Assembly (NCBI RefSeq): GCF_006874705.1
Contig: NZ_CP035380.1
Location: forward strand, 44,996 to 108,995
Source: Leclercia adecarboxylata
GTDB lineage: Bacteria > Pseudomonadota > Gammaproteobacteria > Enterobacterales > Enterobacteriaceae
Length of the DNA: 64,000 bases
Direction: 5' to 3'
The notes below the pieces were generated by a model, which saw only the letters and a program-made list of their open reading frames with translations, was not told where the DNA came from and made no database searches. The position numbers and the translations under genes are program-made. Of this stretch, positions 7,343-16,670 are shown one piece after another (the stretch's first letter is position 1; every line of letters begins with the position of its first letter).

Positions 7343-8110
7343 GCACTCCTCCTGTATCTCAATACTATACATGAAGTATGCCGTCTTCCACGTCGGATAG
7401 AAGAGGATTTTGGACTACACCCAGACGAGTTTTAGCTCAGCGCCGGTACCAGTTAGGTCGTGATGGGGATTAAGATTGTTAGGTGTCGAATGGTGCCATT
7501 AATAAAGTTACTTTTTTAAGTACCCTGCATATCTTCAAAAGTTTGATTAATACTTGTAACACTTTTACTTAAAAAGTCGCACATGACATATTTCTCCATG
7601 TTTAACTTTTCCTACAAAAGTTAAACATGAGCAATTCATGTATGTTTAACTTTTTGGCTAAAAGTTGAACATGAGAAACTCGTGTATGTTTAACTTTTTG
7701 ACTAAAAGTTAAACATATCGCAACCTTTTATGTGGGTCTTTTACAGAAAAAGTCGAACATGGTGCATGTGAATTATGCTTGCCTTTTATCCAAAAAGTTG
7801 CACATAAGCAGTAAGCTAAATCCAGTCTGCTGTTAAATTAATACAGCCTCTGGTAAAAAAGTGTTATATGTATAAGAGTTAGTATTGACCTACGGATCTA
7901 ACTAATTCATTAACAGTGTTAGAGGACAGGGACCACAGAAAAGTAAATTTAAATCTTATTTTTTGCGGTTTTCTATTATAGTTTTCATTCCATAAGTTTT
8001 GAAATCCCTTATGTAGGCAAGGTTAGAAAGAGGACGTGTATAAGATGCATTTTCATTCACAACAGATTTTATTTAAGATGTTCAATTGTTTTTTATGATG
8101 AAATGTCAAT
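7343..8110. other. candidate oriT region, copy A
   Basis: Non-coding block directly 5' of the mobI-like gene. It contains AAAGTTTGATTAATACTTGT (7538-7557) continuing AACACTTTTACT to 7569, then about six spaced inverted repeats of the form CATGTTTAACTTTT-N-AAAAGTTRAACATG (for example 7597-7629, about 7637-7673 and 7684-7717). Further conserved words are GGTAAAAAAGTGTTA near 7852 and GACAGGG near 7925. The same order of elements is found at 26470-27190 beside a broken mobI. Position next to mobI and hairpin richness support an origin of transfer; the nick site was not identified. Confidence 0.5.
7560..7840. repeat. hairpin repeat array A (about 45-50 bp period)
   Basis: Six imperfect palindromes built on TTTAACTTTT/AAAAGTTAAA arms. 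The outer ones are variant (CTTAAAAAGTCGCACATG and CCAAAAAGTTGCACATAAG). Both outer variants are conserved in array B, which argues for a functional layout more than for random satellite growth. Confidence 0.75.
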
Positions 8111-8950
8111 AACTCAGTTTTTCAACTTTCTAGAACCCATGTCTTTGCAAGATTACGTTAATTTAAATTCCAATGACAAAATTTCCTTTTCAGCCTGATA
8201 ATATTATAGCCATACATAAACCCTCTCTCGCTCTAGTACACGACCAAGCGTTTTTTTGTATGTTGTGTAACAAAAAAACATATTGGTTCAAAGAGATTTC
8301 TCAATCTATGATTTGTGATCATAAGATCTTTCTATGATGAAAATATCTTTACCAGATTCACGTAATATGGGGGGGATGAAATGGAAATGTTCAATTGTTG
8401 CCTTGATGAATGTCAACCACAAAAATGGTGTTGTCTCGTTAGTAAACGATTGGCATCCAAATTTATTATTTTTGAGAATAGGTTATTACTTCGCCCCCCA
8501 AAATTTATCTGCTTATTCCTAGAAAACACAACACAATATTATTACTTGCACTCAAGAGTTTGAAATATCTTCTTTGAAGACAATTGAAGATTACGCGTTA
8601 TTACCTCGCATAATATATCTATAGTCGATAAATCCCTACGAACCAGGTATACCTTCCATAAAATTTCCGCTTGAGGATATGAAATTTTAGCTGATCTATC
8701 CTTAGATAGCATGTGGGTAAAGATAAATGAAGCGCTGCGTTATGTCCTTAAGTTTGCAAGTCATCGGCAGGATTTTATTACTAGGTTGAGCGTCTTCATT
8801 TACGCGACTGAGGAATGAGGATAGAAAATGAAACTTAGTGAAGGTCCGAGTGTCTTGTTAGTAGCGCAACTTTCAACCTAGGTACAAGTAGCAAGCAGAA
8901 AGATGGCATGGACTCCTAATAGTAAAATATAATTTGTGTAAGTATTTTAC
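8111..8950. other. AT-rich region, no supported gene
   Basis: Several short open frames exist, but none has a convincing start site, codon bias or recognisable motif. The homology to the second hairpin locus fades here, and no hns-like gene follows as it does after copy B. Confidence 0.5.
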
Positions 8951-9192
8951 TTAATCTAACCAGTTACTGTTAGATATCTCCATATATATCATTTCTCCGT
9001 GTTTCAGTATGGAATGCCTAGACTGTAAACTGCAATCGATACATGCTCTAAAACCATCGATAATGCATAAGCCCATTAACCGCCTGTTATGCACTTTGCT
9101 ATGAGCATATTCCAGACATGCGAGGAGGGTTGCCAAGAGTCGCCTATTTATATGCGCCCTATTTTCTCACCAATTTCTTGAATAAATGACAT
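8951..9192 (-). pseudogene. frameshifted small protein, family unknown
   Basis: An ATG at 9192 opens MSFIQEIGEKIGRI and stops. In the neighbouring frame the text continues AHINRRLLATLLACLEYAHS, KVHNRRLMGLCIIDGFRACI, DCSLQSRHSILKHGEM and IYMEISNSNWLD to the stop at 8951. The joined product would be about 80 residues, Cys-rich and helical. A one-base frameshift best explains the break. No family recognised; it could also be a chance open frame starting at TTG 9136. Confidence 0.35.
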
Positions 9193-9532
9193 AACGTTTT
9201 TTTGAATCGAAGTTCGATAAACTCGATTAACTATTTATTATTTAATATGTGCCAACATAAAAATCAGAATGGTAAAAGCTAATCAATCCCACAATAAGTT
9301 TAATGATGCTTATTGTAGAATCATCCTCTTCCATTTTTGCATTGCTTTTAGATAAAGCTATTGGCTTATCAAAAGCATGTTGTAATCGTACAGCTAAGAA
9401 CAAGTGCTTCAAGTCTACTTATTAAAATGTACCTTTGAAAAAGTAGTCTTTCTGCGGTACGCTTCACGGGACCATTTCCCCTGAGTTTTCGCACAGCGCG
9501 CCGGACGTTTTCCGGCCGGACCGGAGCCTGAC
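9193..9532. other. intergenic region before the integrase
   Basis: AT-rich until about 9460, then an abrupt rise in GC. An inverted pair (CCGGACGTTTTCCGG) lies at 9501-9515, just upstream of the integrase start. This composition break probably marks the edge of an inserted segment. Confidence 0.5.
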
Positions 9533-10525
9533 ATGAGCCTGATGCCTGATGACGAACAGGAACGTAATCTTCTGGCAGCAGCGATCCCGCTGGATGAGAC
9601 ATTTCTGCCGGCGCTGTCCGGCAATAACGTTCCGGTAAATCCGGCCCGGGCTTACCTATTGTCCCTTAATTCCCAACGTAGCCGGCAGACCATGGCTTCG
9701 TTCCTCGGGATTGTCGCCAAAATGCTTGGTGCCGGTAGCGCTGACACCTGCAACTGGGGCAGCATTCGCCGGTATCACGTCATGGTAATCACCGAGTTAC
9801 TGCGCGATACTGGCCGGGGGATGGCAACTATTAACACCTATCTGTCGGCTCTTAAGGGCGTAGCGAAGGAAGCCTGGATGCTCCGCCTGATGGACGTTGA
9901 GAGCTTCCAGCACATCCGGGCGGTACCGAACCTGCGTGGCAGCCGGCTGCCAAGCGGTCGGGCCCTGCCGCCGGAGGAGATCCGCGCGTTGTTTGCCGTG
10001 TGTGAGGCCGATCGCAGCTGCCTCGGGCCGAGGGACGCGGCGATGCTGGCGGTTATCCTGGGATGTGGCCTGCGGCGGTCCGAGGCCGTGGGCCTAGATT
10101 TACGTGACGTTGTCACGCACAATCGGGCGCTACGGGTGCTGGGGAAGGGGAACAAGGAGCGTCTGGCCTACGTCCCGGCCGGGGCCTGGCAGCGGCTGCA
10201 GATCTGGATCGATGAGGTCCGGGGCGAAACCCCGGGGCCGCTGTTCACGCGGATCCGCCGCTTCGGGGATGTGACACTGAACCGGCTCACCGACCAGGCG
10301 GTGTACCATATCCTGCAGGTGCGTCAGGGGCAGGCCGGGATCGGTAAGTGCTCGCCACATGACCTGCGCAGGACCTTCGCAACTGCCATGCTGGATAACG
10401 GTGAGGACTTAATTACGGTTAAAGATGCGATGGGTCACGCCAGCGTTACGACCACCCAACAGTACGATCGTCGCGGAGAACAGCGTCTTCGAGATGCCCG
10501 CGATAGGCTCAATCTTGTCAAATGA
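9533..10525 (+). CDS. tyrosine recombinase/integrase
   Basis: 330 residues from ATG 9533. The N-terminal SAM-like core-binding domain spans about 35-125. The catalytic domain has GCGLRRSEAVGL (Arg about 181), the beta-hairpin Lys in GKGNKER (about 207), HDLRRTFAT (His 276, Arg 279), GHASVTTTQQY (His 302) and the nucleophile Tyr 311. All catalytic residues are present, so an active enzyme is plausible. GC content is clearly above that of its flanks, indicating separate origin. It could be a transposon or phage-type integrase; no att site or partner was identified. Confidence 0.9.
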   Translation: MSLMPDDEQERNLLAAAIPLDETFLPALSGNNVPVNPARAYLLSLNSQRSRQTMASFLGIVAKMLGAGSADTCNWGSIRRYHVMVITELLRDTGRGMATINTYLSALKGVAKEAWMLRLMDVESFQHIRAVPNLRGSRLPSGRALPPEEIRALFAVCEADRSCLGPRDAAMLAVILGCGLRRSEAVGLDLRDVVTHNRALRVLGKGNKERLAYVPAGAWQRLQIWIDEVRGETPGPLFTRIRRFGDVTLNRLTDQAVYHILQVRQGQAGIGKCSPHDLRRTFATAMLDNGEDLITVKDAMGHASVTTTQQYDRRGEQRLRDARDRLNLVK

Positions 10526-10683
10526 TTTAGTCGACAGGATCAACCTTGATGCCTTCGCCATCCCTGGCTGTGACGTTTTTTACCTACTGGCAACGATCTA
10601 AAGCATCATTAAAAATGAGTGTTTAAGTTCCAGGAAATTATTGATATATATAGAAAAATATATAATAACTTTAGGGTTTATGC

Positions 10684-11122
10684 ATGTCTATTTCTCCCCC
10701 CTCGGGATTGGTTTTAACAGTTGCCAAGTGGTTATGGGGAAAGCTAACGCAACGGTTATTAATGTCTACCTATATGCATTCTCATGAGAAATGGGCATTA
10801 CGGCACCGCTTGGGAGCTCGTTGGGATGCCATTGATAATAATCTTGAGTACAGTCTTCGATTTGGCATGCTCACTGATAAAGGAGAGCCTCTGACCAGGA
10901 TAGCATTTAAGACGACCAACACTCCCTTGGCGCGCATTGAACTGACGTTTGAAGCAGAAGGTTCCGGCGTCAGGTATCAGCAAATTATTTCACTCTCTGA
11001 AGTAAATGCCACCCCTCTCGTAGTGACTCTCACTAATGTACCGGCGCTAAATTTCTCGTTGATTTATGGAAATATCGCGTTCTTGGTAGAAAGTTACCAC
11101 ATAAGAAATTGTCGAGTCTGGT
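10684..11122 (+). pseudogene. unknown protein truncated by an IS fragment
   Basis: ATG 10684 starts about 146 native residues (MSISPPSGLVLTVAKWLWGK ... YGNIAFLVESYHIRNCRVWL). The frame then runs into IS3-family DNA at 11123 and ends at 11304 in meaningless text. The N-terminus is amphipathic or membrane-seeking; the middle has alternating beta-strand patterns (LARIELTFEAEGSGVRYQQI). No family recognised. The true C-terminus is lost. Confidence 0.55.
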
Positions 11123-11356
11123 TATCCGACCTGAGCCTTTATCCCGACACGTTTCATCAGTCGCCAGACTCTGTTCACTCCGCACTGTTGCCCGCTGTCA
11201 CGCAGATCCAGATGGATTTTGCGATAACCATAGACGCATCCCGATTCCAGCCAGAACTGTTTAATCTGTCCTGTCAGTCTCAGGTCTGCCTGATGGCGTT
11301 GTGAATGCGGCTGCTGAAGCCAGGCGTAAAAACCACTGGGATGAACATCCAGCACC
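11123..11356 (-). mobile_element. IS3-family element fragment (234 bp)
   Basis: By eye this matches 30393-30626 base for base and corresponds to the start of that element's orfB (HPSGFYAWLQQPHSQRHQAD ... RVWRLMKRVGIKAQVG on the minus strand). No termini of the element are present. It is cut on one side by the unknown gene and on the other by the next IS at 11357. Confidence 0.85.
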
Positions 11357-11428
11357 TGAAGTGGTTTACTGAATTTGGCCACCTGAACAGAGGTGATATG
11401 CTCACCTCAGAACAACACAGGTGCCATA

Positions 11429-12073
<645 letters not shown>

Positions 12074-13766
12074 CCGTACCGTTACCATGCTGTCCCGCCC
12101 TGGACGCATGACCGAAACGGAGACGCTGAATGAGTACGCTGTCTCCCGTCTGCGCGCGCCACTTATCGCACTTTATCAGGACCCGGCGCAACGCACCATG
12201 CAGGCTGTTCATACGCTTCTGGCACATTCCGGTCTGTACCTGAAAGAGCAGCATGACTGCCTTGTTATCTGTGACGGTTACGATCAGACGCGTACGCCCG
12301 TACGCGCTGAACGTGTCTGGCCAGCCCTGACGAAAGCGGTCATGAACAGCTATGAAGGTGGGTGGCAGCCTGTTCCTCATGACATTTTCCGCCAGGTCCC
12401 TCCGGCGGAACGTTTTGCCGGCGGAGGACTGAAAGCCCGCCCGGTCAGCGATCGGGAATGGGCAAAACTGCGCACCGGTTCGGGTCCGCAGGGCGCGCTT
12501 AAACGTGAGATTTTCTCCGACAAAGAAAGCCTGTGGAGCTATGCGGTATCACACTGCCGTCAGGATTTAGAGGCGCTTATCAGCAGCGGGAAATTCACCT
12601 GGGAGCGCGGTCATGAACTGCTGGCGCGTCAGGGATTACTGTTGATGCGTGAGAAGCAGGGCCTGGTGGTTATGGACGCATATAACCACGACCAGACGCC
12701 GGTTAAAGCAAGCCATGTCCATCCTGATCTGACGCTTGTACGTGCAGAGCCGCATGCCGGTGCGTTTGTTCGTGTGCCGTCAGATATTTTTGAACGCGTT
12801 GCGCCGGTGAGCCGTTATAACCCTGAGCTTGCCGTCAGCGACCGCGATATCCCGGGCATGAAACGTGATCCTGAACTGCGTCGTCAGCGTCGCGAAGCAC
12901 GCGCTGCAGCGCGCGACGATCTGAAGGCCCGCTATTCAGCCTGGCGCGCGAACTGGCAGCGTCCGGACTTACACAACCGGGAACGCTGGCAGGCGATACA
13001 TGACGAGTGCAGGATGCGTAAGGCACGTATCCGCGCACAGCAACGCGATCCTCTCGTGCGGAAGCTGCATTATCACATTGCGGAGCTGCAGCGCATGCAG
13101 GCACTCATTGCGCTGAAAGAGAGTGTGAAAGCGGAACGACTGGAGCTTATCGGGCAGGGGAAATGGTATCCGCCGTCTTACCGGCAGTGGGTTGAAGTGG
13201 AAGCGCTGAAAGGTGACAGGGCTGCGATATCGCAGCTGAGGGGATGGGATTACCGGGATCGTCGTCATGATAATACGCAGTCGACGTCCAACCAGCGTTG
13301 CGTGGTGCTTTGCGAACCGGGAAGCGCACCGCTGTACTACAATATGCCAGGCCTTAAGCCTGCCTTACAGAAAAACGGCAGCATCCGGTTCAGCGATACT
13401 GATACCGGGCAGCACGTCTGTACCGATTACGGCGATCGGGTGGTGTTCAGAAACGGCAGTGATTTTGCGTCCCTTCAGCGTGAGCTAAACCGGGTATCCC
13501 CTGTGCTTTTCGCCAGGGACCCGAAGATGGGCTTTGCTCCGGAAGGGAATGACATACAGTTTAACCAGGCGCTTGCTGAGATGGTGGGCTGGTATAATGT
13601 GTACCGTGCGGGAGAAGAGGATCAGGTCCGTATCAGCCGACCGGATGTGGACAGAATGCGTGAGCAGTGCGAAGCGTTTTTCCGTAACGCAGAGGCGGAG
13701 CAGAATACACCGGCATACATCTCACATGAGCCACGTAACGACTGGAAGCCACCTTCTCCGCGTTAG
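12074..13766 (+). pseudogene. MOBP-type relaxase, C-terminal part with LPD7-like domain
   Basis: An open frame of about 560 codons; the first ATG (12087) is not native because IS sequence abuts it. It has two similar modules (about residues 15-110 and 155-245) sharing LYLKEQHDCLVICDGYDQTRTPV and LLMREKQGLVVMDAYNHDQT-like text. A long basic coiled region follows (RRQRREARAAARDDLKARYS). A beta-rich segment (NGSIRFSDTDTGQHVCTDYG, DRVVFRNGSD) resembles the LPD7 domain common at the C-terminus of MOBP relaxases. The N-terminal HUH nicking domain with its Tyr is absent, so it cannot act as a relaxase. Family from remembered patterns. Confidence 0.6.
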
Positions 13767-13978
13767 CATGAGCAGGCGCACTAAACCTCTTTACGCAAGC
13801 CATTCATCATGGTTGACACTAACTTATATTAGCGTAATATTATTTTTGAGCGGGAAGCCAACTGCATTAGGGTGCAATAGTTGGTGGATGAACCCCATAG
13901 AAGCCCTAACTTCTGTGCCTGGGTGAGACCTCAGCACCTTTAGTCTGAAGGTGTTTAATATAAAAAGACAACATTATT
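13767..13978. other. short intergenic region
   Basis: About 210 bp between the relaxase remnant and the terminator at 13979; nothing else supported. Confidence 0.5.
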
Positions 13979-14009
13979 AGCCGCAGTGTTCATCATTGCG
14001 GCTTTTTGT
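13979..14009 (+). terminator. Rho-independent terminator
   Basis: The stem AGCCGCA/TGCGGCT with loop GTGTTCATCAT is followed by TTTTTGTT. It serves the relaxase reading direction and abuts the stop of the convergent gene at 14009. Confidence 0.75.
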
Positions 14010-14524
14010 TATCTGCAATACAGCAACTTCCCTCTGCGGTGTTTGTTCAGCCCCTTTGCTTCTGTGTGCATAAAGTTCCAGAGAACCTTTCCATCCCAGG
14101 GTGCAACAACTACCAGCATTTGCTGCCTCTGCTTGTATGTGCCGATAAAGATATAACGCACCATTTCATCGTCATACATTGTTTCCCATATCTCGTAGGG
14201 ATGCTCAAGTGTGTCGAGTGCCAGCTTTACGTAACGTTCACGTGCGTCTACGCGCTTCTCCACAATGTGGGCAAGCTTATCGCGTACAATACACATGTTT
14301 CCTATATGCGTTGCCTTAATAACTGCAGACATTTCTGGCGAGCTGAAACCCATATGTGCTTCCAGGAACGCCAGGGCTTCTTCAGCTGTACTCCCTGCGA
14401 CGATCTCTTCTGGTTGATCACGACGTTCTTCAGCTTCAAGGTTCCTGAGGTCTTTCAGGTCCAAATCTTTAAAGGTTGGTAATCCATTGAGAGCTTTAGC
14501 CATTCTTATTGTTAAATCCGCCAT
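14009..14524 (-). CDS. possible PBECR2-type (barnase/EndoU/RelE-fold) nuclease-domain protein
   Basis: 171 residues. The C-terminal half HIVEKRVDARERYVKLALDT, LEHPYEIWETMYDDEMVRYI, FIGTYKQRQQMLVVVAPWDG and LWNFMHTEAKGLNKHRRGKL has the His...Arg...beta-strand...N/H layout I associate with phage/plasmid BECR nuclease domains (PBECR2). The N-terminal half is acidic and helical. Such domains occur alone in mobile elements and as toxins. No immunity gene is obvious beside it, although the unknown gene upstream (14550-15095) is the only candidate. Domain call is by memory and moderate. Confidence 0.5.
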   Translation of the reverse strand: MADLTIRMAKALNGLPTFKDLDLKDLRNLEAEERRDQPEEIVAGSTAEEALAFLEAHMGFSSPEMSAVIKATHIGNMCIVRDKLAHIVEKRVDARERYVKLALDTLEHPYEIWETMYDDEMVRYIFIGTYKQRQQMLVVVAPWDGKVLWNFMHTEAKGLNKHRRGKLLYCR

Positions 14525-14549
14525 TTATACGCAGATGAGCAGGATATCA

Positions 14550-15095
14550 TTACACTTCCCGGGTCGCCAGAACAGGCAGACCGAATAACACCGAAGGCAA
14601 GGCAGAAGCAGGCATAAGATAATTAAAGAAAAAAGGCCGCGCAAGCGGCCTTTTTTTATCAACGAGAAAGATTCGGCCACTTAACTGAGGCGGAGCCCTG
14701 CTGGGTTCGAATAATTGTTGTTTGAGCGATGTCCTGGCCGCTATCTCCGGAAGGCTAATATTACGCAGAATTGCATCTGTAGGTATCATCGCTTCCGGTG
14801 CGGCTGTTTCATCAGTCTCAGGTTTGTTGAGCGTGATATAGCGTAAGGTAAGTTCTGCCATGGTTGTGGTTTTGATAACTTCCAGTGCTTCCTCCCACAG
14901 ACTTTTTTCACGCCCGCGGCGGTCCATGTCATATTCTGTCATCAGGTTGTGCGCTTCCTGGCGGTTGGCCAGCCGCCAGGAAGGTGGCGATCGCTTTCCA
15001 CGGCTCTCCTCTTGACTTCTTTTTGCGGCGGGATGGTTTTCCGGACGGGGCAGGATTAGGCGAATGGCCTCGGCCTCCGTCCGGGCAACGGCCAC
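14550..15095 (-). CDS. unknown protein, 3' end probably altered
   Basis: 181 codons from GTG 15095, with GAAGGAG upstream. N-terminal text is MAVARTEAEAIRLILPRPEN, then basic and polar with TEYDMDRRGREKSLWEEALE and TMAELTLRYITLNKPETDET. The last 40 or so codons read straight through a strong terminator hairpin (14629-14657), producing KKRPLARPFFFNYL. A native gene should end before that hairpin. A frameshift or lost stop near 14690 is likely, and the real C-terminus may be shorter. Family unknown. Confidence 0.5.
   Translation of the reverse strand: MAVARTEAEAIRLILPRPENHPAAKRSQEESRGKRSPPSWRLANRQEAHNLMTEYDMDRRGREKSLWEEALEVIKTTTMAELTLRYITLNKPETDETAAPEAMIPTDAILRNISLPEIAARTSLKQQLFEPSRAPPQLSGRIFLVDKKRPLARPFFFNYLMPASALPSVLFGLPVLATREV
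14629..14657. terminator. strong bidirectional terminator inside an open frame
   Basis: A perfect GGCCGC-GCAA-GCGGCC hairpin flanked by an A-tract (14629-14634) and a T-tract (14651-14657). It can terminate transcription in either direction, yet it lies within the open frame ending at 14550. Confidence 0.85.
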
Positions 15096-15152
15096 GATCC
15101 CAACTCCTTCAATAAACCCTTTGGTCGTGTTTGCACTGTGCAGGGGGTAAAA

Positions 15153-15190
15153 GGGGGCCGCTTGGAAAACGGAAAATATCCTACGTTAAG
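15153..15190. repeat. Tn3-type 38-bp terminal inverted repeat, left
   Basis: 38 bp starting GGGGGCCGCTTGGAAAACGG and ending CTACGTTAAG. The internal GGAAAACGGAAAATA is the conserved block of Tn3-family ends. Its perfect reverse complement lies at 43481-43518. About 40 further inward bases are also similar (AGCTGGCATGACGGGCAGCT here, AGCAGGAATGACAGGCAGCA at the other end). No matching 5-bp target duplication is seen. Confidence 0.8.
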
Positions 15191-15676
15191 CCTATTTTTT
15201 GAGCTGGCATGACGGGCAGCTATGAGCGAAGTATAGTCATTCGCCCTATCTCTTTTGTCGCACTTTCAACAAGGGGGTCGCTTGGAAAGCGGAACGAGGT
15301 CAGTCTCCGCCCGGACTGCTCAGCTCTTTAAACAGCAAAAGAGAGGCATCTTATGAGAAGGGATTGTTCAGTATGTCAGGGCAGACTGCTTTTTCATCCG
15401 CAGGTACTGAGGGTAAATGCTCAATTCCGGTACGATTCTTACTCTATAGCCAGACAGAATTCAGCATTGTGCTGAACCCGAATCTTTTTTTACTCTGACA
15501 GGCCTGTTCATCAGAACCCTGAAAAAACAATTTTCCCGTTCACATTTTTATTTTCCATGTCCTCATGAGCCCGGCGAAGTGCTTTTGTAGTGGTCATTCA
15601 ATCCTTGTAACATCAGGATGATCCTGGTGTCAGTGAAAATACGAAATCAACACGTTGGTATCATTACCGAAAAAAG
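15191..15676. other. region with a second Tn3-end-like sequence and one small ORF
   Basis: GGGGGTCGCTTGGAAAGCGG at 15273-15292 is a variant of the 38-bp end in the same orientation, 120 bp inside it. Apart from the small ORF at 15353 nothing else is supported. Confidence 0.5.
15353..15475 (+). CDS. small hypothetical protein (40 aa)
   Basis: ATG 15353 preceded by AGAGGCATCTT. The product starts MRRDCSVCQGRLLFHPQVLR and contains CxxC. No family recognised; it may not be expressed. Confidence 0.25.
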   Translation: MRRDCSVCQGRLLFHPQVLRVNAQFRYDSYSIARQNSALC

Positions 15677-15939
15677 GGTAATGACTCCAACTTATTGATA
15701 GTGTTTTATGTTCAGATAATGCCCGATGACTTTGTCATGCAGCTCCACCGATTTTGAGAGCGACAGCGACTTCCGTCCCAGCCGTGCCAGGTGCTGCCTC
15801 AGATTCAGGTTATGCCGCTCAATTCGCTGCGTATATCGCTTGCTGATTACGTGCAGCTTTCCCTTCAGGCGGGATTCATACAGCGGCCAGCCATCCGTCA
15901 TCCATATCACCACGTCAAAGGGTGACAGCAGGCTCATAA
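15677..15939 (-). mobile_element. IS1 fragment (insB 3' part)
   Basis: It begins with the IS1 right end GGTAATGACTCCAACTTATT and matches the full IS1 at 40488-41255 until CTCATAA. There it is cut by the end of the lead-resistance transposon. The minus-strand frame reads [20 protein letters not shown] ... [17 protein letters not shown], the C-terminal InsB catalytic segment. The other half of IS1 is not found beyond the far transposon end, so the junction is a rearrangement and not a simple insertion. Confidence 0.9.
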
Positions 15940-15972
15940 GGGATCGTCTCAGAAAACGGAAAATAAAGCACG

Positions 15973-16670
15973 TTAAGCCGGTGGCAGTGGTCGCAACGGT
16001 CTGAACTTGCCTGCGCCGACCTTGGTGCTGCTGCGCCAGAGGTAATCGCCGGTCAGATTGATGTGTTCCCACCCCAGCGGTGACAGGTATTGAAACAGCG
16101 TCTCGTCTACCGGTTTGCCGTGCCCGTTCAAAGCATTGGTTGCCCGTTCCAGATAGGCCGTGTTCCAAAGCACGATGGCCGCCGTTACCAGATTGAGGCC
16201 GCTGGCCCGGTAGCGTTGTTGCTCAAAACTGCGGTCGCGGATTTCGCCCAGTCGGTTGAAGAACACCGCCCTGGCCAGCGCGTTGCGCGCCTCGCCTTTG
16301 TTGAGTCCGGCCTGCACGCGGCGGCGCAGCTCCACGCTTTGCAGCCAATCCAGTATGAACAACGTGCGCTCAATGCGCCCCAGCTCGCGCAGTGCAACGG
16401 CCAGTCCGTTCTGACGCGGATAGCTGCCGAGCTTGCGCAACATCAGCGAGGCCGTCACCGTACCCTGCTTGATCGAAGTGGCGAACCGCAAGATTTCATC
16501 CCAATGGGCGCGTATCTGCTTGATGTTCAGCCGGTCGCTGCTAATCATCGGCTTGAGCGCGTCATAGGCGGCATCGCCCTTTGGGATGAATAGCTTGGTG
16601 TCGCCCAGGTCTCGGATACGTGGCGCGAATCGGAAGCCCAGTAGGTGCATCAGGCCGAAGACATGATCGG
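15973..16670 (-). pseudogene. tnpA: Tn21-type TnpA, C-terminal segment
   Basis: On the minus strand from about 16670 the frame reads [40 protein letters not shown] and [20 protein letters not shown] to the stop at 15973. This is the canonical C-terminal portion of Tn21-type transposase, including its final Glu-bearing helix region. The open frame extends upstream to 16851 only because it reads the inverted middle segment backwards. Confidence 0.9.

Noticed and set aside
8334..8563. Two overlapping short ORFs
   Set aside because: Two frames of the same AT-rich stretch, both without motif or clear ribosome site.
9369..9624. Minus-strand ORFs upstream of the integrase
   Set aside because: Antisense to the integrase start, with low-complexity arginine/serine text.
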